A stretch of DNA of 23,837 nt from an uncultured Bacilli bacterium. GTDB lineage: Bacteria > Bacillota_I > Bacilli_A > RF39 > UBA660. Shown piece after piece: positions 6,264 through 13,623 of the stretch. The notes beneath the pieces were generated by a model. That model did not search any database. It was not told the origin of the DNA and saw only the letters and a list, made by a program, of their open reading frames with translations. The stretch covers positions 1-23,837 of the forward strand of contig CAKOHL010000006.1 in assembly GCA_934085635.1 (NCBI GenBank), given 5' to 3'. The position numbers and the translations under genes are program-made. The first letter of the stretch is position 1. The number at the start of each line of letters is the position of its first letter.

Positions 6264-7241
6264 GTAATATATTGCACCCATTCCTAGCATAAATCCTACT
6301 ATCCAAAATAGTTTGACTATGTCTGTTTCTTCCCATCCTAGTTTTTCAAAATGATGATGAAGAGGTGCCATTAAAAAGACTTTTTTACCAAATTTCTTTA
6401 TTGATACTATTTGTATAAAACTAGATAATGTTTCTGCTATAAATACACCACCTATTATTGCTAAAGATAATTCGTGTTTAGTTAGTATTGCAACAGCAGC
6501 CAAAGTTGCACCAAGTCCTAAAGAACCTGTGTCTCCCATAAATACTTTTGCTGGGTGTGAGTTGTATACCAAGAATCCTAGTAAGCTTCCGACTAATATA
6601 AAACAGAAAATTGCTATTTCTTGATATCCTTCTATCCAATTACTACCCCAAGATATAATACCAAAACTTAAAAATGCTATTGCTGATAAACCACCTGCAA
6701 GTCCATCTTCTCCATCAGTTATATTAACTGCATTTGATGAACCTACTAGTAAGAATAATATAAAGAATCCGTAAAACCACTTTAAGTCAATATCTATATT
6801 AAGTGAAGTGATAATTAAATGAGTACTTCCTCCACCTTTCATATATATATAGAAAAATACAACTGCGATTAAGATTTGCACAATTAACTTTTGTACTATC
6901 GAAAGTCCATCATTATGATGTTCTTTTATTTTCTTTAAGTCATCTGCAAGTCCGAGTAAACTATAAGATAAAAATACAAATATTATAATTATAAGCGAAG
7001 ATGTTATCTCAAGAGATCCTTTGATATATAAAAGAATCATTGCTATTATAGTAGGAATTATAAATATTAATCCACCTATAGTTGGTGTTCCTTCTTTCTT
7101 TAAATGTACATCAGTAACAAACCTACTGACACTTTGTCTAAAATTTAATTTTCTTAAAATTGGTAATAGAATTAATCCCATAAAAACTGATAAGAAAAAT
7201 CCAAGCATTAATCCTAAAATAGATTTTGCTAATATAAGCAT
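6249..7241 (-). CDS. mraY: phospho-N-acetylmuramoyl-pentapeptide transferase MraY
   Basis: Makes lipid I by moving phospho-MurNAc-pentapeptide from UDP to undecaprenyl phosphate at the inner membrane face. 330 residues, full length, ten hydrophobic segments. All family motifs are present: G-T-P-T-I-G-G (51-57), the Mg-binding D100-D101 in G-L-A-D-D-L-K-K, V-N-I-T-D-G-E-D-G-L-A-G-G (172-184), V-F-M-G-D-T-G-S-L (233-241), and the P-L-H-H-H-F-E-K-L-G loop with H295-H297. One oddity: residue 178 is Glu where most MraY proteins have Leu (T-D-G-L-D-G-L). The ATG has a GAGGAG site nine bases upstream. It has its own promoter (7263-7291) and lies directly after the class B PBP gene, as in the Firmicutes division cluster. 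Confidence 0.96.
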   Translation of the reverse strand: MLILAKSILGLMLGFFLSVFMGLILLPILRKLNFRQSVSRFVTDVHLKKEGTPTIGGLIFIIPTIIAMILLYIKGSLEITSSLIIIIFVFLSYSLLGLADDLKKIKEHHNDGLSIVQKLIVQILIAVVFFYIYMKGGGSTHLIITSLNIDIDLKWFYGFFILFLLVGSSNAVNITDGEDGLAGGLSAIAFLSFGIISWGSNWIEGYQEIAIFCFILVGSLLGFLVYNSHPAKVFMGDTGSLGLGATLAAVAILTKHELSLAIIGGVFIAETLSSFIQIVSIKKFGKKVFLMAPLHHHFEKLGWEETDIVKLFWIVGFMLGMGAIYYGVWM

Positions 7242-7262
7242 TAAAAATCACTCCTCATACTA

Positions 7263-7291
7263 ATTATACAATTTACTACGAATTTAATCAA
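7263..7291 (-). promoter_or_regulatory. sigma-A-type promoter of mraY
   Basis: TTGATT (7286-7291), 17-bp spacer, TATAAT (7263-7268) on the minus strand, about 22 bp upstream of the mraY start. The spacing and -10 are consensus. Confidence 0.6.
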
Positions 7292-7311
7292 ATATTAATT
7301 TTACTACTTTA

Positions 7312-9222
7312 TTATTTTAACATTAACTTTACGCTAGAACCTTCTTTTACTCTTTTTCCCGGACTAGGGTTTGTTTCAATCACAACTTCTCCTATACCAG
7401 TATATTCTATAGAAAAGCCATTTAGTGCTTTCTTAGCTTCTTTTAGAGAAAGTCCTCTTACATCAGGTACTTCTACATATTTAGTTTCATACCATAAATA
7501 TTCTTTAGGCATAACATCTTTAGATTCTTTTAAATCATATAAATTAATTATTCCATTAAATATATTTTTAGCAATTGGAGCAGATGCAGTACCACCATAC
7601 TGGGTGACACCTTTTGCACCATCAAGCGCTATATAAACAACATACTTAGGTTCATCAGCTGGCATAAAGCCAATAAATGAAAGAATATAATTACCTACCA
7701 TATACTTACCATCTTGTCCTACTTTCTGCGCTGTTCCAGTTTTACCACCTATTCTATACCCCTCTATATATGCATTATGTCCACTACCATTTGCTACAAC
7801 ACTTTCAAGAGCATACCTAACTAATTTACTACTTTCTTCTTTAATAAGATTTTTATCTTTTAAATTAGGTTTAGTTTCTTTTATAATAGTACCTGTCTCA
7901 TAATCACTTATACTTTTTACAACAAAAGGTGTATACATATTTCCATTATTAATAATTGCACTTACTGCCTCGACTTGTTGAAGAGCTGTCACACTTACTC
8001 CTTGTCCAAATGAAGTTGTCGCAAGTTCAAGTGGACCTACTTTTTCTAAGTCGAAAAGTATTCCCTTTCCTTCACCATTTAAGTCAATGCCAGTTTTTTT
8101 ACCAAAACCAAATCTATATATATAATCAAATAAAGTCTCTTTACCTAACTTGTTACCCATCACTACAAACCCTGGGTTGCAACTGTTTTCAATTACTTCA
8201 AGGAAAGTTTGCTGTCCGTGTCCTTTGTGTTTCCAACAGTGCAATACTCCCCCATCTACTCTAATTGAACCGGTATCAAAATAAGTATCTTCAAACAAAT
8301 TTATTTTACCTTCATTAACTGCAGCCGCGACTGTCAAAATTTTAAATGTAGAACCAGGCTCATAACTACTCCAAATTGCTAAATTTCTATTTATTGTCTC
8401 GATAGAATAATTCTGATAATTAGTTGGATCAAATGTTGGTCTGTTACTCATTGCTAGTATTTCCCCAGTCTTAGGATCCATAACTATCCCAATTGCACCT
8501 TCTACATTATATTTTTTCTCGGCATTCGTTAGTTCATTTTCTAAAATAAGTTGTAAATCTAAATCAATAGTTAAATTAATATCCATTCCTGGAGTTGGAG
8601 TTTCATATATTTCAGGAAGTACTAACTTTTTACCTTTACCATCTGAAAAATACTTAATACTACCATTTGTACCAGTTAAATACTTGTCATATAAAAGTTC
8701 AAGTCCACTTAAACCTTGATTATCTATACCAACATACCCAATCACGTGAGACAAAGTCTCCTTATATGGATAATATCTTTCAGTCTCTTTAAGTAAATAT
8801 ACCCCATCATATTTGAAGTTATTTATCTTTTCAGATATTTCATAGCTTAAATCTCTACCTTCAGGATGAACTCTTTCTATTGATACTTTCTTACTGACGT
8901 GCTTATACATTTCATCATAACTAACTCCAAGCACTTCTGCTAAATTTTTACTTACCTCTTCTTTATTTTTAATTTGATTAGGTATTAAAACTAAAGAAGA
9001 CGTTGTCACATTTCCTGCAATAACTTTCCCGTGTCTATCTAGTATCCTTCCCCTGTCTGCTCCGACAGGAAGATTCCTGCTCCATAAATTTTCAGCAAGC
9101 GTATTTAATTTTCTATATTCAACTACTTGAAGACAAAATACCCTAATAATAATTATTATAAAAACAAGAACTACGATTAAAAATATAAGCTTAATTCTAT
9201 TATTTTGCATAGTTTGAAACAC
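7312..9222 (-). CDS. class B penicillin-binding protein (PBP2B/SpoVD/FtsI type) with C-terminal PASTA domain
   Basis: Septal peptidoglycan transpeptidase that works with FtsW. In the 636-residue form: one N-terminal membrane helix (about 10-32), a PBP dimerisation domain beginning near R-G-R-I-L-D-R-H-G (57-65), and a transpeptidase domain with the three catalytic motifs S-T-F-K (291-294, nucleophile Ser), S-C-N (347-349) and K-T-G-T (494-497). The end, from about V-E-V-P-D-V-R-G-L-S, is one PASTA domain (P-S-P-G-K-R-V-K-E-G-S). The GTG at 9220-9222 lies six bases after AGGTG and is the best start; another GTG nine bases upstream lies inside that ribosome site, and an ATG follows twelve bases later. 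It is first in the wall operon, directly upstream of mraY. PASTA plus this position fits SpoVD or PBP2B; I cannot choose. Confidence 0.93.
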   Translation of the reverse strand: MFQTMQNNRIKLIFLIVVLVFIIIIIRVFCLQVVEYRKLNTLAENLWSRNLPVGADRGRILDRHGKVIAGNVTTSSLVLIPNQIKNKEEVSKNLAEVLGVSYDEMYKHVSKKVSIERVHPEGRDLSYEISEKINNFKYDGVYLLKETERYYPYKETLSHVIGYVGIDNQGLSGLELLYDKYLTGTNGSIKYFSDGKGKKLVLPEIYETPTPGMDINLTIDLDLQLILENELTNAEKKYNVEGAIGIVMDPKTGEILAMSNRPTFDPTNYQNYSIETINRNLAIWSSYEPGSTFKILTVAAAVNEGKINLFEDTYFDTGSIRVDGGVLHCWKHKGHGQQTFLEVIENSCNPGFVVMGNKLGKETLFDYIYRFGFGKKTGIDLNGEGKGILFDLEKVGPLELATTSFGQGVSVTALQQVEAVSAIINNGNMYTPFVVKSISDYETGTIIKETKPNLKDKNLIKEESSKLVRYALESVVANGSGHNAYIEGYRIGGKTGTAQKVGQDGKYMVGNYILSFIGFMPADEPKYVVYIALDGAKGVTQYGGTASAPIAKNIFNGIINLYDLKESKDVMPKEYLWYETKYVEVPDVRGLSLKEAKKALNGFSIEYTGIGEVVIETNPSPGKRVKEGSSVKLMLK

Positions 9223-9237
9223 ACTAATCACCTAGTA

Positions 9238-9243
9238 ATTATA
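9238..9243 (-). promoter_or_regulatory. possible -10 element of the PBP gene
   Basis: A perfect TATAAT on the minus strand, between the lipoprotein terminator and the PBP start. No good -35 is visible and the leader would be very short, so this is tentative. A promoter is expected here because transcription from upstream ends at 9273-9299. Confidence 0.3.
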
Positions 9244-9272
9244 TGCAGAAATTAAAAGTACTATGAGAAAGC

Positions 9273-9299
9273 AAAAAAAACTACGCCTAAGCATAGTTT
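9273..9299 (-). terminator. strong rho-independent terminator after the lipoprotein operon
   Basis: On the minus strand AAACTATGC pairs with GCGTAGTTT (nine pairs, one G-U) around the tetraloop TTAG, and the stem runs into eight T. It separates the lipoprotein unit from the PBP-mraY unit. Confidence 0.85.
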
Positions 9300-9304
9300 A
9301 ATTA

Positions 9305-10129
9305 TTAAAGAGTTTCATCTTTGTTATCATCATCTAAATCAAAATTAATTTGATCTTTTTTTCTTCCACTTACAACTACTATTACAATAACAGCGATAAT
9401 TATAAGTGCTACTCCTCCAGCTAATATACAAATATTAGTCATATTATATAGGAAGAACTCAAAGCTAATCGAATCAACATCACTTGAAGTTAAGTTCCAT
9501 TTTAATGTTTTACCATCATCATCTTTTGTTGTAGCGTTTGTATTAATTACTTTATAAGGAAGTTTTACTTCAAAAGATAAATCCATATTACCAGTTATCA
9601 AACTTGGATCGAAGTCAAAATCTTCATCATCTCCAGTAGTATCATTCATACCACTTTCATCATCTAAAGTTAAATCTTCTCCTTCATCATAATTAGAATC
9701 GTCTAAACTAGTGTCTCCATTTTTAATAGCTTCATCTAAATCATTTTTTATATCAAATTTAATTTTAGCTTTATAAGTATTTTTTAGAAAGCCTTTCTTT
9801 ACAGTAAAATGCATTTGATCTTCAGTACCACTTAAATCAACTTCTTTCTCATCAACTGAACTTATATCATCAATATTATCATAATGTTTGCTTATTTTAT
9901 AACCTTTATTATTTCCATTTGTATATTCTTCAACTTTATACCCACTTTTCTCAAGTTCACTTTTATCTTCAGCTTTCATAATATCTTGGTCACCTGCTAA
10001 TGAACTATTGATAGCTTCTATCATTACTAAATCCATTGATTTATCTTTTTTAATTTCAATAGAACCATTAACTTGTACACATCCAGTTACTAAAAGTGCA
10101 CTCAAAATTATAATTAAAACTTTCTTCAC
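9305..10129 (-). CDS. lipoprotein with acidic linker and C-terminal membrane helix (LppM-like)
   Basis: 274 residues. Signal peptide with lipobox L-V-T-G-C17, so the N-terminus is lipid-anchored outside. The opening V-Q-V-N-G-S-I-E-I-K-K-D-K-S-M-D-L-V resembles LppM/DUF3153-type lipoproteins. Residues about 135-175 are a very acidic Asp/Thr/Ser linker (D-E-G-E-D-L-T-L-D-D-E-S-G and D-D-E-D-F-D-F-D). A second domain ends in a membrane helix at about 233-256 (I-C-I-L-A-G-G-V-A-L-I-I-I-A-V-I-V-I) and a short acidic cytoplasmic tail, so it is held at both ends. The start is GTG at 10127-10129 with a GAGG site, 2 bp after the stop of the preceding lipoprotein gene: a tight pair. Function unknown; surface or envelope protein. 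Confidence 0.72.
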   Translation of the reverse strand: MKKVLIIILSALLVTGCVQVNGSIEIKKDKSMDLVMIEAINSSLAGDQDIMKAEDKSELEKSGYKVEEYTNGNNKGYKISKHYDNIDDISSVDEKEVDLSGTEDQMHFTVKKGFLKNTYKAKIKFDIKNDLDEAIKNGDTSLDDSNYDEGEDLTLDDESGMNDTTGDDEDFDFDPSLITGNMDLSFEVKLPYKVINTNATTKDDDGKTLKWNLTSSDVDSISFEFFLYNMTNICILAGGVALIIIAVIVIVVVSGRKKDQINFDLDDDNKDETL

Positions 10130-10131
10130 TT

Positions 10132-10650
10132 CTAAACCTCACATTCAAACACTTTTTTATCGAAAGTATAGTTATCTTTATCTTTTTTAGCAGTATATTC
10201 TTTATTCTTATATGTAAATACTGCTTTAGAATTTGTTATCTTTTTAATCTTAACATCTTTCTTTAAATTTTTCTTTAAATCATCAGTAAGTTGATAATCA
10301 AGCATACAACCACCATTAGAAAGCGTATATAAACTTGCATCCACCTCTTTATATTTTTGATGTAAAGTTTCTTTTAAGCCTTTAGCAAGACTATCTGAAT
10401 AAACACTATCAATTGCATTTTCAAGTGTTTCCATTACAGTATACTTAGTACTAGCAACTTTATACCAAGTCTTTCCATCAACTGTAATTTGCTCAGATTC
10501 TAATACAGGAAGTCCAACACCATCGGTTGTATAAACACCTACATAAGCTTTTTCAATCGAATCATAAAATGTATTTGTAAGTTCTTCCTTACTAGCTCCA
10601 CACCCTGTTACTAAAAATGTCATAATTAAAATCATAATAATTTTTTTCAT
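10132..10650 (-). CDS. small lipoprotein, possibly IseA-like
   Basis: 172 residues with a lipobox L-V-T-G-C17 after a hydrophobic signal (M-K-K-I-I-M-I-L-I-M-T-F). The mature part contains W-Y-K-V-A-S-T-K-Y-T-V-M-E-T-L-E-N-A, then a helix and D-A-S-L-Y-T-L-S-N-G-G-C. That order (Y-x-V, a 'T-x-x-E-L' helix, L-Y-x-x-x-x-G-G) resembles IseA/YoeB, the inhibitor of D,L-endopeptidase autolysins, but the match is by eye and weak. Two further Cys near 114 and 170 could pair. The ATG has a GAGGAGG site about eight bases upstream. It lies about 40 bp after the transketolase-like gene and 2 bp before another lipoprotein gene; the three are probably co-transcribed. Confidence 0.65.
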   Translation of the reverse strand: MKKIIMILIMTFLVTGCGASKEELTNTFYDSIEKAYVGVYTTDGVGLPVLESEQITVDGKTWYKVASTKYTVMETLENAIDSVYSDSLAKGLKETLHQKYKEVDASLYTLSNGGCMLDYQLTDDLKKNLKKDVKIKKITNSKAVFTYKNKEYTAKKDKDNYTFDKKVFECEV

Positions 10651-10691
10651 AATCTATTCCTCCTCTATTATAAATTTTATCATATTTTTTA

Positions 10692-12617
10692 TTATTTTAA
10701 TAGTCTTTCTATATTTTCTGTCAAGTTTTCTACATTAAACATAACTTCATCATTTACTTCAAGTTTAGTACCACTTGTTATATAACCTTTAATAGTAATT
10801 AAGTATTTATCACTATAGACTAAGTTTTTCCAACTTGGGTCATTTGATGGCTCAACTACTATAACTTTAGCACCAACTGGGAAAAGCATTTCCTTTTCTT
10901 CTTTAGGCAAACTACTAAACAAATTATATGATGGAATAGAAATAACTCTTGTAAATAAGCCACGTGATTCCAACTCTTCACTAACTCTCAAAACAGATTC
11001 AAGTTCGTTACCAGAAGAAACTAATACACCAGAAAGTCTTCCATTTTCTTTTTTAATTTGATAAGCACCTTTTAATGTTAACTCTTTATTACTATTGGGT
11101 AGTAACCCTTTCAGTTCTCTACTTATAATAAGTGCTGCTGGGCCTTTCTTATTAATAATATAATCCCAAGAGCCAATAAGTTCATTTACATCAGCCGGTT
11201 TAAAAACTATAAGATTTGGAATCATTCTTAACTGTCCAATTTCCTCGATAGGATCAACAAATTTATTCTTGCTTTGAGATAAAACTGAATCATTCGTAAA
11301 AATATAAGTAACACTTTCATTCATTACACTTGAAAGTTTAATACCATCTAACATATTATTAACGTTATTTAAGGATGTACTTATAAAGGGTTTAAGTCCT
11401 GCAAGAGATAAACCATTTGCTATTAAAGCACCACCACTTGGAATATTTCCAAAATTAATAATCCTATCCAAGTTAGAAAGTTTTATCTTATTACTTTTAC
11501 TATCTAAAAGTGAACCTCCAATAAATAAAGGAGTAGCACTAGAAATCGCATTCATAAAATTAGAATTAGTATCTCTAAAATCTTCTCTCATAGTGGAATC
11601 AAAATTTGCTTTAATATTTTTCAAATTAATCTTTAAATTTCTTTCTTCAATAATAGATAATAAATTCTTATTATTTTCATCTCTTTCTATAACACTATTA
11701 TACTTAGTAACCCATTCATTATATACAGGATTACATCTAGTTTCTAATGCATTTTTAAATTCATTAAATGCACTTGCAGATATATGAAAAGGTACTTTAG
11801 TTAAATTCATTTTTTCTTTAACAAGTTCTAAATCTCTGTCTGTTAAAATAGTATCGTGTCCATTATAACTACTTTGCACTGAAGAGCCAATAGCTATTAC
11901 AGATTTAATTTCAATAATAGATGGTTTAAGACTAGCTTTTGCCCTAAGAATTGCTTTATCTATAGAAACATAATCCTCCCCACTAGTAACAGTCTCAACA
12001 TAATAGTCTAATCCTTCATACATTTTTAATATACCTTCATTTAAGAATAAGGATTTTTTACCGTCACTAGTAGTTTCAAATGTATTATAAAGTATTATTA
12101 GATTATTAAGTTTTTCTCTACTTGCAAAACTTAAAACCTCAAAAGCATTACCGTTCATCAAATCTTCATCAGTTATCATCACATAAGTATAATAGTTAAT
12201 TAAATCTTTACCAAGTATTTTTTCTAAATACTTTTCAGCATAAGCTAGTCCTACCGAAACGCCAAGTCCTTCTGCTTTATTACCACTAGTACATTCTATA
12301 CCCCACTTACTATTGATTTCAGAAAAAACTGGAAGTTTGCTAGACATTCTACCATACTTTTTAATGCTTTCAATAGGAATAGGATACCCCGAATAAAATA
12401 ATGTACTATATAGGAGTGCACTAGCACCAGGAGTGCTCATAATAAATCTATCCCTATTTATCCATCCAGTATCATTAGGATTAAAATTTAAGTGATTCTT
12501 AAAAACAGCAAATATCGTTGGTGCTAAGGAAAGAGTTAACCCAGCATCTCCTTCCATCCTATCATTAATCATATCGATTCCAAGATTTCTCAAACAATTA
12601 ACTATTTTAGTATCCAT
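10692..12617 (-). CDS. transketolase-like protein lacking the catalytic residues (probable pseudoenzyme)
   Basis: 641 residues, co-linear with bacterial transketolase (about 660) from end to end, including R-D-R-F at 55-58, A-N-G-L-S-L at 400-405, and G-P-A-A-L-I-I-S-R at 492-500. But the active site is gone compared with the E. coli enzyme: His26 is D24 (G-D-A-G for G-H-P-G), His66 is G64 (S-T-P-G-A-S for S-N-G-H-G-S), the thiamine-diphosphate motif G-D-G is T149-D150-E151, its Asn ligand is F180, the general acid/base Glu411 is P393, and His473 is V454. The gene itself is intact with an AGGTGG site five bases before ATG, so it is kept, not decaying. In Bacillus, tkt lies near lexA-yneA, as here, so descent from tkt is likely; the role is probably non-catalytic. 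Confidence 0.85.
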   Translation of the reverse strand: MDTKIVNCLRNLGIDMINDRMEGDAGLTLSLAPTIFAVFKNHLNFNPNDTGWINRDRFIMSTPGASALLYSTLFYSGYPIPIESIKKYGRMSSKLPVFSEINSKWGIECTSGNKAEGLGVSVGLAYAEKYLEKILGKDLINYYTYVMITDEDLMNGNAFEVLSFASREKLNNLIILYNTFETTSDGKKSLFLNEGILKMYEGLDYYVETVTSGEDYVSIDKAILRAKASLKPSIIEIKSVIAIGSSVQSSYNGHDTILTDRDLELVKEKMNLTKVPFHISASAFNEFKNALETRCNPVYNEWVTKYNSVIERDENNKNLLSIIEERNLKINLKNIKANFDSTMREDFRDTNSNFMNAISSATPLFIGGSLLDSKSNKIKLSNLDRIINFGNIPSGGALIANGLSLAGLKPFISTSLNNVNNMLDGIKLSSVMNESVTYIFTNDSVLSQSKNKFVDPIEEIGQLRMIPNLIVFKPADVNELIGSWDYIINKKGPAALIISRELKGLLPNSNKELTLKGAYQIKKENGRLSGVLVSSGNELESVLRVSEELESRGLFTRVISIPSYNLFSSLPKEEKEMLFPVGAKVIVVEPSNDPSWKNLVYSDKYLITIKGYITSGTKLEVNDEVMFNVENLTENIERLLK

Positions 12618-12642
12618 ATTCCACCTACTTTATCTTAATATA

Positions 12643-12671
12643 ATTATAACAAGAAAAAATAGTTTTGTAAA
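12643..12671 (-). promoter_or_regulatory. sigma-A-type promoter of the transketolase-like gene
   Basis: TTTACA (12666-12671), 17-bp spacer, TATAAT (12643-12648) on the minus strand, in the 58-bp gap upstream of the transketolase-like start. It would let this gene and the two lipoproteins be expressed apart from the lexA-adjacent promoter. Confidence 0.6.
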
Positions 12672-12675
12672 ACTT

Positions 12676-12828
12676 TTAAGCATAAAATGTTTGATTTTGC
12701 TTTACCACCTGGGTGCTATTATCTATAACTTTCACTCTCTCAGTAAGCATTAATGCAAAAATTGCTACTATCACATAGAATAAAACAATTCCCATCTTTT
12801 TGTTAAATAAATTTTCTAATTTTTCCAT
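12676..12828 (-). CDS. small single-pass membrane protein divergent from lexA, possible SOS division inhibitor
   Basis: 50 residues. The ATG at 12826-12828 follows an AGAGGTG site; a longer open frame (11 more codons) has no ribosome site. A charged N-terminus (M-E-K-L-E-N-L-F-N-K-K), a membrane helix at about 13-30 (G-I-V-L-F-Y-V-I-V-A-I-F-A-L-M-L) and a polar 20-residue outer tail. The position matches yneA in Bacillus, which diverges from lexA and encodes a membrane-anchored, SOS-induced division inhibitor, with tkt nearby in both. YneA is about 105 residues with a LysM domain, absent here. Function by position only; the shared intergenic region carries divergent promoters and a candidate LexA site. 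Confidence 0.6.
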   Translation of the reverse strand: MEKLENLFNKKMGIVLFYVIVAIFALMLTERVKVIDNSTQVVKQNQTFYA

Positions 12829-12859
12829 AATATACACCTCTTTCTTTTTTTGTAATCTC

Positions 12860-12888
12860 ATTTTATATCATATAATCGTTCGTGTCAA
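12860..12888 (-). promoter_or_regulatory. promoter of the lexA-divergent small gene
   Basis: On the minus strand a perfect TTGACA (12883-12888) lies 17 bp before TAAAAT (12860-12865). A TGATATAAA extended -10 overlaps it at 15-bp spacing. The start codon is about 30 bp further on. A half-site CGAACG, like half of the Bacillus SOS box, lies in the spacer (12877-12882) without its partner. Confidence 0.6.
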
Positions 12889-12907
12889 TAGAAAAACACA
12901 AATATGT

Positions 12908-12936
12908 TTGACAAATTTACATTTGTGTGTTAACAT
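12908..12936 (+). promoter_or_regulatory. lexA promoter
   Basis: Perfect TTGACA (12908-12913), 17-bp spacer, TAACAT (12931-12936). It ends 22 bp before the lexA ATG and is overlapped by the ACAAAT-N4-ATTTGT palindrome. Confidence 0.75.
12911..12926. promoter_or_regulatory. candidate LexA operator, ACAAATTTACATTTGT
   Basis: A perfect 6-4-6 palindrome overlaps the -35 and spacer of the lexA promoter. Its geometry (inverted arms around four bases) is that of the Bacillus SOS box CGAAC-N4-GTTCG, but the arms differ. A second pair of arms, ACACAAAT (12896-12903) and ATTTGTGT (12921-12928), lies around the -35. Autoregulation of lexA makes this the best operator candidate in the region. Confidence 0.45.
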
Positions 12937-12958
12937 TAATTTAGAAAGGAAGTGGATT

Positions 12959-13576
12959 ATGGAAAAATTAACAAGAAAGCAAGAAGAAGTCTTAACAGAA
13001 ATTAAAAAATTTATAGCAAAGAACGGATATTCTCCAAGTGTAAGAGAGCTTTGTGAACTACTTAATTTAAGTAGTACAGCTACAGTATTCGTTCATATGA
13101 AACATTTAACTAATAAAGGATATATTAAACAAGTAGATAACAAATTTAGAACATTAGAGGTACTAGTACCTAATGAATTTTTAGAAGATAAGAAAGATGT
13201 TGTAAGTGTTCCACTACTTGGAAAAATCACTTGTGGGAATCCTATAGAAGCAATAGAATTTCCAGATGAATTCATAAGCTTACCAGCTTATATGATACCA
13301 AAAAAACAAGAAGTATTTTCTCTAAGAGCAGAAGGTATGAGTATGAAAAACGTTGGCATCTATGATGGAGACATAATATTAGTTAAAAGACAAAACACTG
13401 CAAAAAATGGAGACTACGTAGTAGCACTTGATGATAATGGCTACACTACTCTAAAAACATTCTACAAAGAAAATGGTCACTACAGACTTCAACCAGAAAA
13501 CGAAACAATGAGTCCAATTATATTAGACAAAGTAGACATCTTAGGAATAGCAATTGGTTTATACAGAAAATTCTAA
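12959..13576 (+). CDS. lexA: LexA, SOS repressor with self-cleaving peptidase domain
   Basis: 205 residues, normal length. Residues 1-65 are the winged helix domain (T-R-K-Q-E-E-V-L, Y-S-P-S-V-R-E-L-C, S-S-T-A-T-V-F-V-H-M-K-H-L). Residues 80-205 are the S24 autopeptidase: cleavage site C92-G93, nucleophile S128 in E-G-M-S-M, and general base K166 in T-T-L-K. The cleaved bond is Cys-Gly (as in UmuD), where most LexA proteins have Ala-Gly. On RecA-ssDNA contact it cuts itself and derepresses SOS genes. The ATG at 12959 follows AAAGGAAG at eight bases; the frame is open upstream but that part lies over the divergent promoter. It is one of only three plus-strand genes in the window and ends at a strong terminator. 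Confidence 0.95.
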   Translation: MEKLTRKQEEVLTEIKKFIAKNGYSPSVRELCELLNLSSTATVFVHMKHLTNKGYIKQVDNKFRTLEVLVPNEFLEDKKDVVSVPLLGKITCGNPIEAIEFPDEFISLPAYMIPKKQEVFSLRAEGMSMKNVGIYDGDIILVKRQNTAKNGDYVVALDDNGYTTLKTFYKENGHYRLQPENETMSPIILDKVDILGIAIGLYRKF

Positions 13577-13583
13577 CAAAGCA

Positions 13584-13610
13584 AAAACGAGTAACCAAAC
13601 TCGTTTTTTT
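13584..13610. terminator. bidirectional terminator between lexA and the surface-protein gene
   Basis: AAAACGAGT (13584-13592) pairs perfectly with ACTCGTTTT (13599-13607) around a 6-base loop, with seven T after it on the plus strand and five on the minus strand. It ends both converging transcripts. Confidence 0.85.
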
Positions 13611-13623
13611 CTTTTACTCTAAA

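Noticed and set aside
12800..12958. Longer N-terminus for LexA (53 extra codons)
   Set aside because: It would cover the divergent promoters and lacks a ribosome site; the ATG at 12959 gives the normal LexA length and an AAAGGAAG site.
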